Shown here: one piece after another, positions 62,688 through 64,000 of the stretch
Layout: each line of letters starts with the position of its first letter
Position numbering within the stretch: position 1 is the stretch's first letter
Assembly (NCBI GenBank): GCA_044449065.1
Contig: JBIOHP010000006.1
Location: 136,734-200,733 of the forward strand
Reading direction: 5' to 3'
Source: JBIOHP01 sp044449065
GTDB lineage: Bacteria > Bacteroidota > Ignavibacteria > UBA10030 > SZUA-254
DNA: 64,000 bases
Notes under the pieces: generated by a model
What the model was told of the DNA's origin: nothing
The model's input: the letters and a program-made list of their open reading frames with translations, nothing else
Database searches by the model: none
Position numbers and translations under genes: made by a program

Positions 62688-63547
62688 CCGCCTACTTCTC
62701 GGCGACAGGTCGGGGGTATTCCATCCAGGACGCCAACGTGCTTGGCTTCACGCCGCAGGGATTTGCCGGCCGCTGTATCTATCCCAACAGCATCTACCTT
62801 GCGGATCTTCTCATCCGCTTTAACCAGGCACTTACCGATTTCTCGATCATGTACTCGTGCCAGGAACTCGGCTGCGATGACGCTGCCACGATGCGGGTGA
62901 CTGCTTACATGAACGGCGGTTTCGTAGGAACCAACACGAGGACGGCAACCTTTCCGGGCACATGGCCGGTTGATACGCTGAGCTGCAGCTTCCCGCCCAA
63001 GGCATTGCTGCGCCGGACTCACGTGACGCGTTCGTTCACCGCCTACCAGACCGAAGCCGCGCTGACGATAAAGCTCACGCGCTTCGCGCAAACATCGCCG
63101 TGCCGCCTCGCCGTCGTCCTGGGATTGCTCGATACCTACTACGATGAACAGGTGAAGCTTGCCGAATGCCGGCAGAGTCTGTGCCGCGTTTTTCGCACGC
63201 TGCGGATGCTGACGCGGCAGAATGTCCATATTGTCGTCGCGGATGTGGAAGTGACCGGCGCGCCGGCGGGAAAAGATACCCTCTTCGGGATGCTCCGCAG
63301 CGCCGCCGATACCGTGATCATCCTGGAACAAACGCAGAACGGGTTGCGCTTCAACACAGTGCAGCCGAGGGGATTTTATCGGAAAAGGGTTGGGGTTGGG
63401 TTAAACAATCTTGTCCCTCACTTCATCCGACCACCCCCTGCCCCCTTGAAAATTGAGGGGGATCGTACCGTCAAGATAGAATTGGCGGATAAACTTCATT
63501 GCTGTTTTCGGCATCAGAATTCCGTGCGCGTCAATAGGAAGAAATAA
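62618..63547 (+). pseudogene. Chimeric ORF: secreted-protein fragment fused to truncated RecA-like copy
   Basis: The 309-codon frame joins two unrelated parts. Codons 3-125 (FDFDNAPLHSPLPISQTVGG..., ...NPNS-like YPNSIYLADLL, ELGCDDAATMRVTAYMNGGF) look like part of an extracellular beta-sandwich protein, without its signal peptide or end. Codons 129-247 are the 356-bp duplicate of the RecA-like gene, missing its first ~80 residues. The remaining tail (from 63359) is low-complexity sequence. It overlaps the polB 3' end and has no ribosome-binding site. It is most likely recombination debris, although the duplicate frame is intact. Confidence 0.75.
63003..63358 (+). repeat. 356-bp duplicate of the RecA-like gene
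   Basis: Second copy of 58765-59120, same strand, about 3.9 kb downstream, with the polymerase and SRAP genes in between. Such direct repeats could allow deletion or amplification of the intervening SRAP-polB segment by homologous recombination (inference). Confidence 0.9.
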
Positions 63548-63577
63548 TTACATCTGGTATGCAGTTTCTAACCGCCT

Positions 63578-63723
63578 GAGAATAAATGACGCCCGGAATA
63601 TTTTCATCGAATCGAATTTATCGGGAAACATTGTCTGAATCCCGTCTGTGTCAAAATGGCGACATTGACGGGATGAGTTTGTTTCCCGCCCAAAGAGATG
63701 AAAATATTCAGTCATTTATTCTC
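63578..63723. repeat. Three-stem folded element, copy 2
   Basis: Stems: GAGAATAAATGAC (63578-63590) with GTCATTTATTCTC (63711-63723); AATATTTTCATC (63597-63608) with GATGAAAATATT (63697-63708); CGGGAAACA (63622-63630) with TGTTTCCCG (63680-63688); TCCCGTCTGTGTC (63640-63652) with GACATTGACGGGA (63661-63673). The GCCCGG bulge and a TGTCTGA linker are unchanged from copy 1. Confidence 0.85.
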
Positions 63724-63740
63724 GAGTCCGCCTTGGCGGA

Positions 63741-63764
63741 TCCTTTCTTTCCGAAAAGAAAGGA
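63741..63764. repeat. Hairpin trailing the folded element
   Basis: TCCTTTCTTT..AAAGAAAGGA hairpin, 18 bases after copy 2. Copy 1 has the same arrangement at 53597-53622. There is no T-run after either, so it is not a standard terminator. Confidence 0.6.
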
Positions 63765-63869
63765 CAAACTACTCTTCTGTATATTATTCTATGTCAAAGA
63801 TAAATAAATATTCTATGTTCCACGCTAAACGGCACAGAGCGCCACCACGATCATCCCCACGGAGACAAA

Positions 63870-63993
63870 CTGTGTGAAAACTCGGAGTCATCGTTTAAAC
63901 AAGATTCAAAGTTTTGTAATTTGCATTGATATAAGGAGATTGCTACGTCCCGTCAAAAAGAATGACGGGACTCGCAATGACTTTTCACACAGT
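63870..63993. repeat. TIR-bounded palindromic element, copy C (inverted)
   Basis: CTGTGTGAAAACTCGGAGTC at the left and GACTTTTCACACAGTCTGAG at the right. On the reverse strand it reads GTCTCAGACTGTGTGAAAAG, as copy B. The internal arm ATTGCGAGTCCCGTCA..TGACGGGACGTAGCAAT is longer than in copies A and B. The element may continue to the window edge. Confidence 0.75.
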
Positions 63994-64000
63994 CTGAGAC

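Overview
The window looks like a chromosomal stretch from a member of the Bacteroidota/Chlorobi (FCB) group, most plausibly near the Ignavibacteria/Kryptonia side. The main evidence is a type IX secretion pair, SprA and the PglZ-type response regulator PorX. Supporting evidence is the S9 and M61 peptidases, DUF2851 and CPXCG proteins. Several genes have clear Shine-Dalgarno sites (an AAGGAGGTG eight bases before the gene at 12583) and promoters are of the ordinary TTGACA/TATAAT type, both of which are unusual for classical Bacteroidetes. The exact lineage is inference.

Layout. 1-12.2 kb (minus): sprA, porX, tsaE, tsaB, accD, then a possible small gene, a TonB-like protein and a cut-off outer-membrane protein. 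12.6-15.9 kb (plus): a secreted protein with four copies of an unrecognised domain, and a surface-antigen-type beta-barrel. 16-19.4 kb: a Tat-exported glycosylasparaginase, an ECF sigma/zinc anti-sigma pair and a TlpA-like lipoprotein. 19.4-21 kb: a gene-free repeat island. 21-25.4 kb (minus): methyltransferase, metallopeptidase, clpC. 25.5-26.1 kb: tRNA-Asn with a GIY-YIG endonuclease insertion. 26.2-28.8 kb: an NADP-binding oxidoreductase and moeA-moaD-moaE. 28.8-46.5 kb (minus): DUF2851, pyrF, two S9-type proteins (one lacking its nucleophile), dcd, a Lon-like protease, the mreBCD-mrdA-rodA elongasome cluster and purHN. 46.8-52.7 kb: small and housekeeping genes, including an unlisted 49-residue protein. 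52.7-54.4 kb: a second repeat island. 54.4-58.2 kb: M61 peptidase, nitrilase-family enzyme, cold-shock protein and a zinc-binding small protein.

58.4-63.5 kb holds what I judge the most interesting system: a damage-response-like cassette. A consensus promoter containing a perfect palindrome, with a second near-palindrome three helical turns upstream, drives a degenerate RecA/RadA-like protein and a small partner. An SRAP (YedK/HMCES-type) gene faces them, followed by a family-B DNA polymerase whose proofreading residues appear lost and whose motif C is altered. It resembles in composition, but not in polymerase family, the imuA-imuB-dnaE2 mutasome. Directly downstream, 356 bp of the RecA-like gene is duplicated at about 97% identity and fused to a fragment of an unrelated secreted protein.

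The non-coding islands (19.4-21, 52.7-54.4, 56.2-56.4 and 63.4-64 kb) are mosaics of small palindromic elements shared between islands, often inverted. One family shows about eleven compensatory base-pair changes between two copies, strong evidence for selection on or copying through a folded structure. Another carries tandem 11-bp TGGTACA-type repeats resembling iterons. No CRISPR array, rRNA, prophage or complete insertion sequence was seen.
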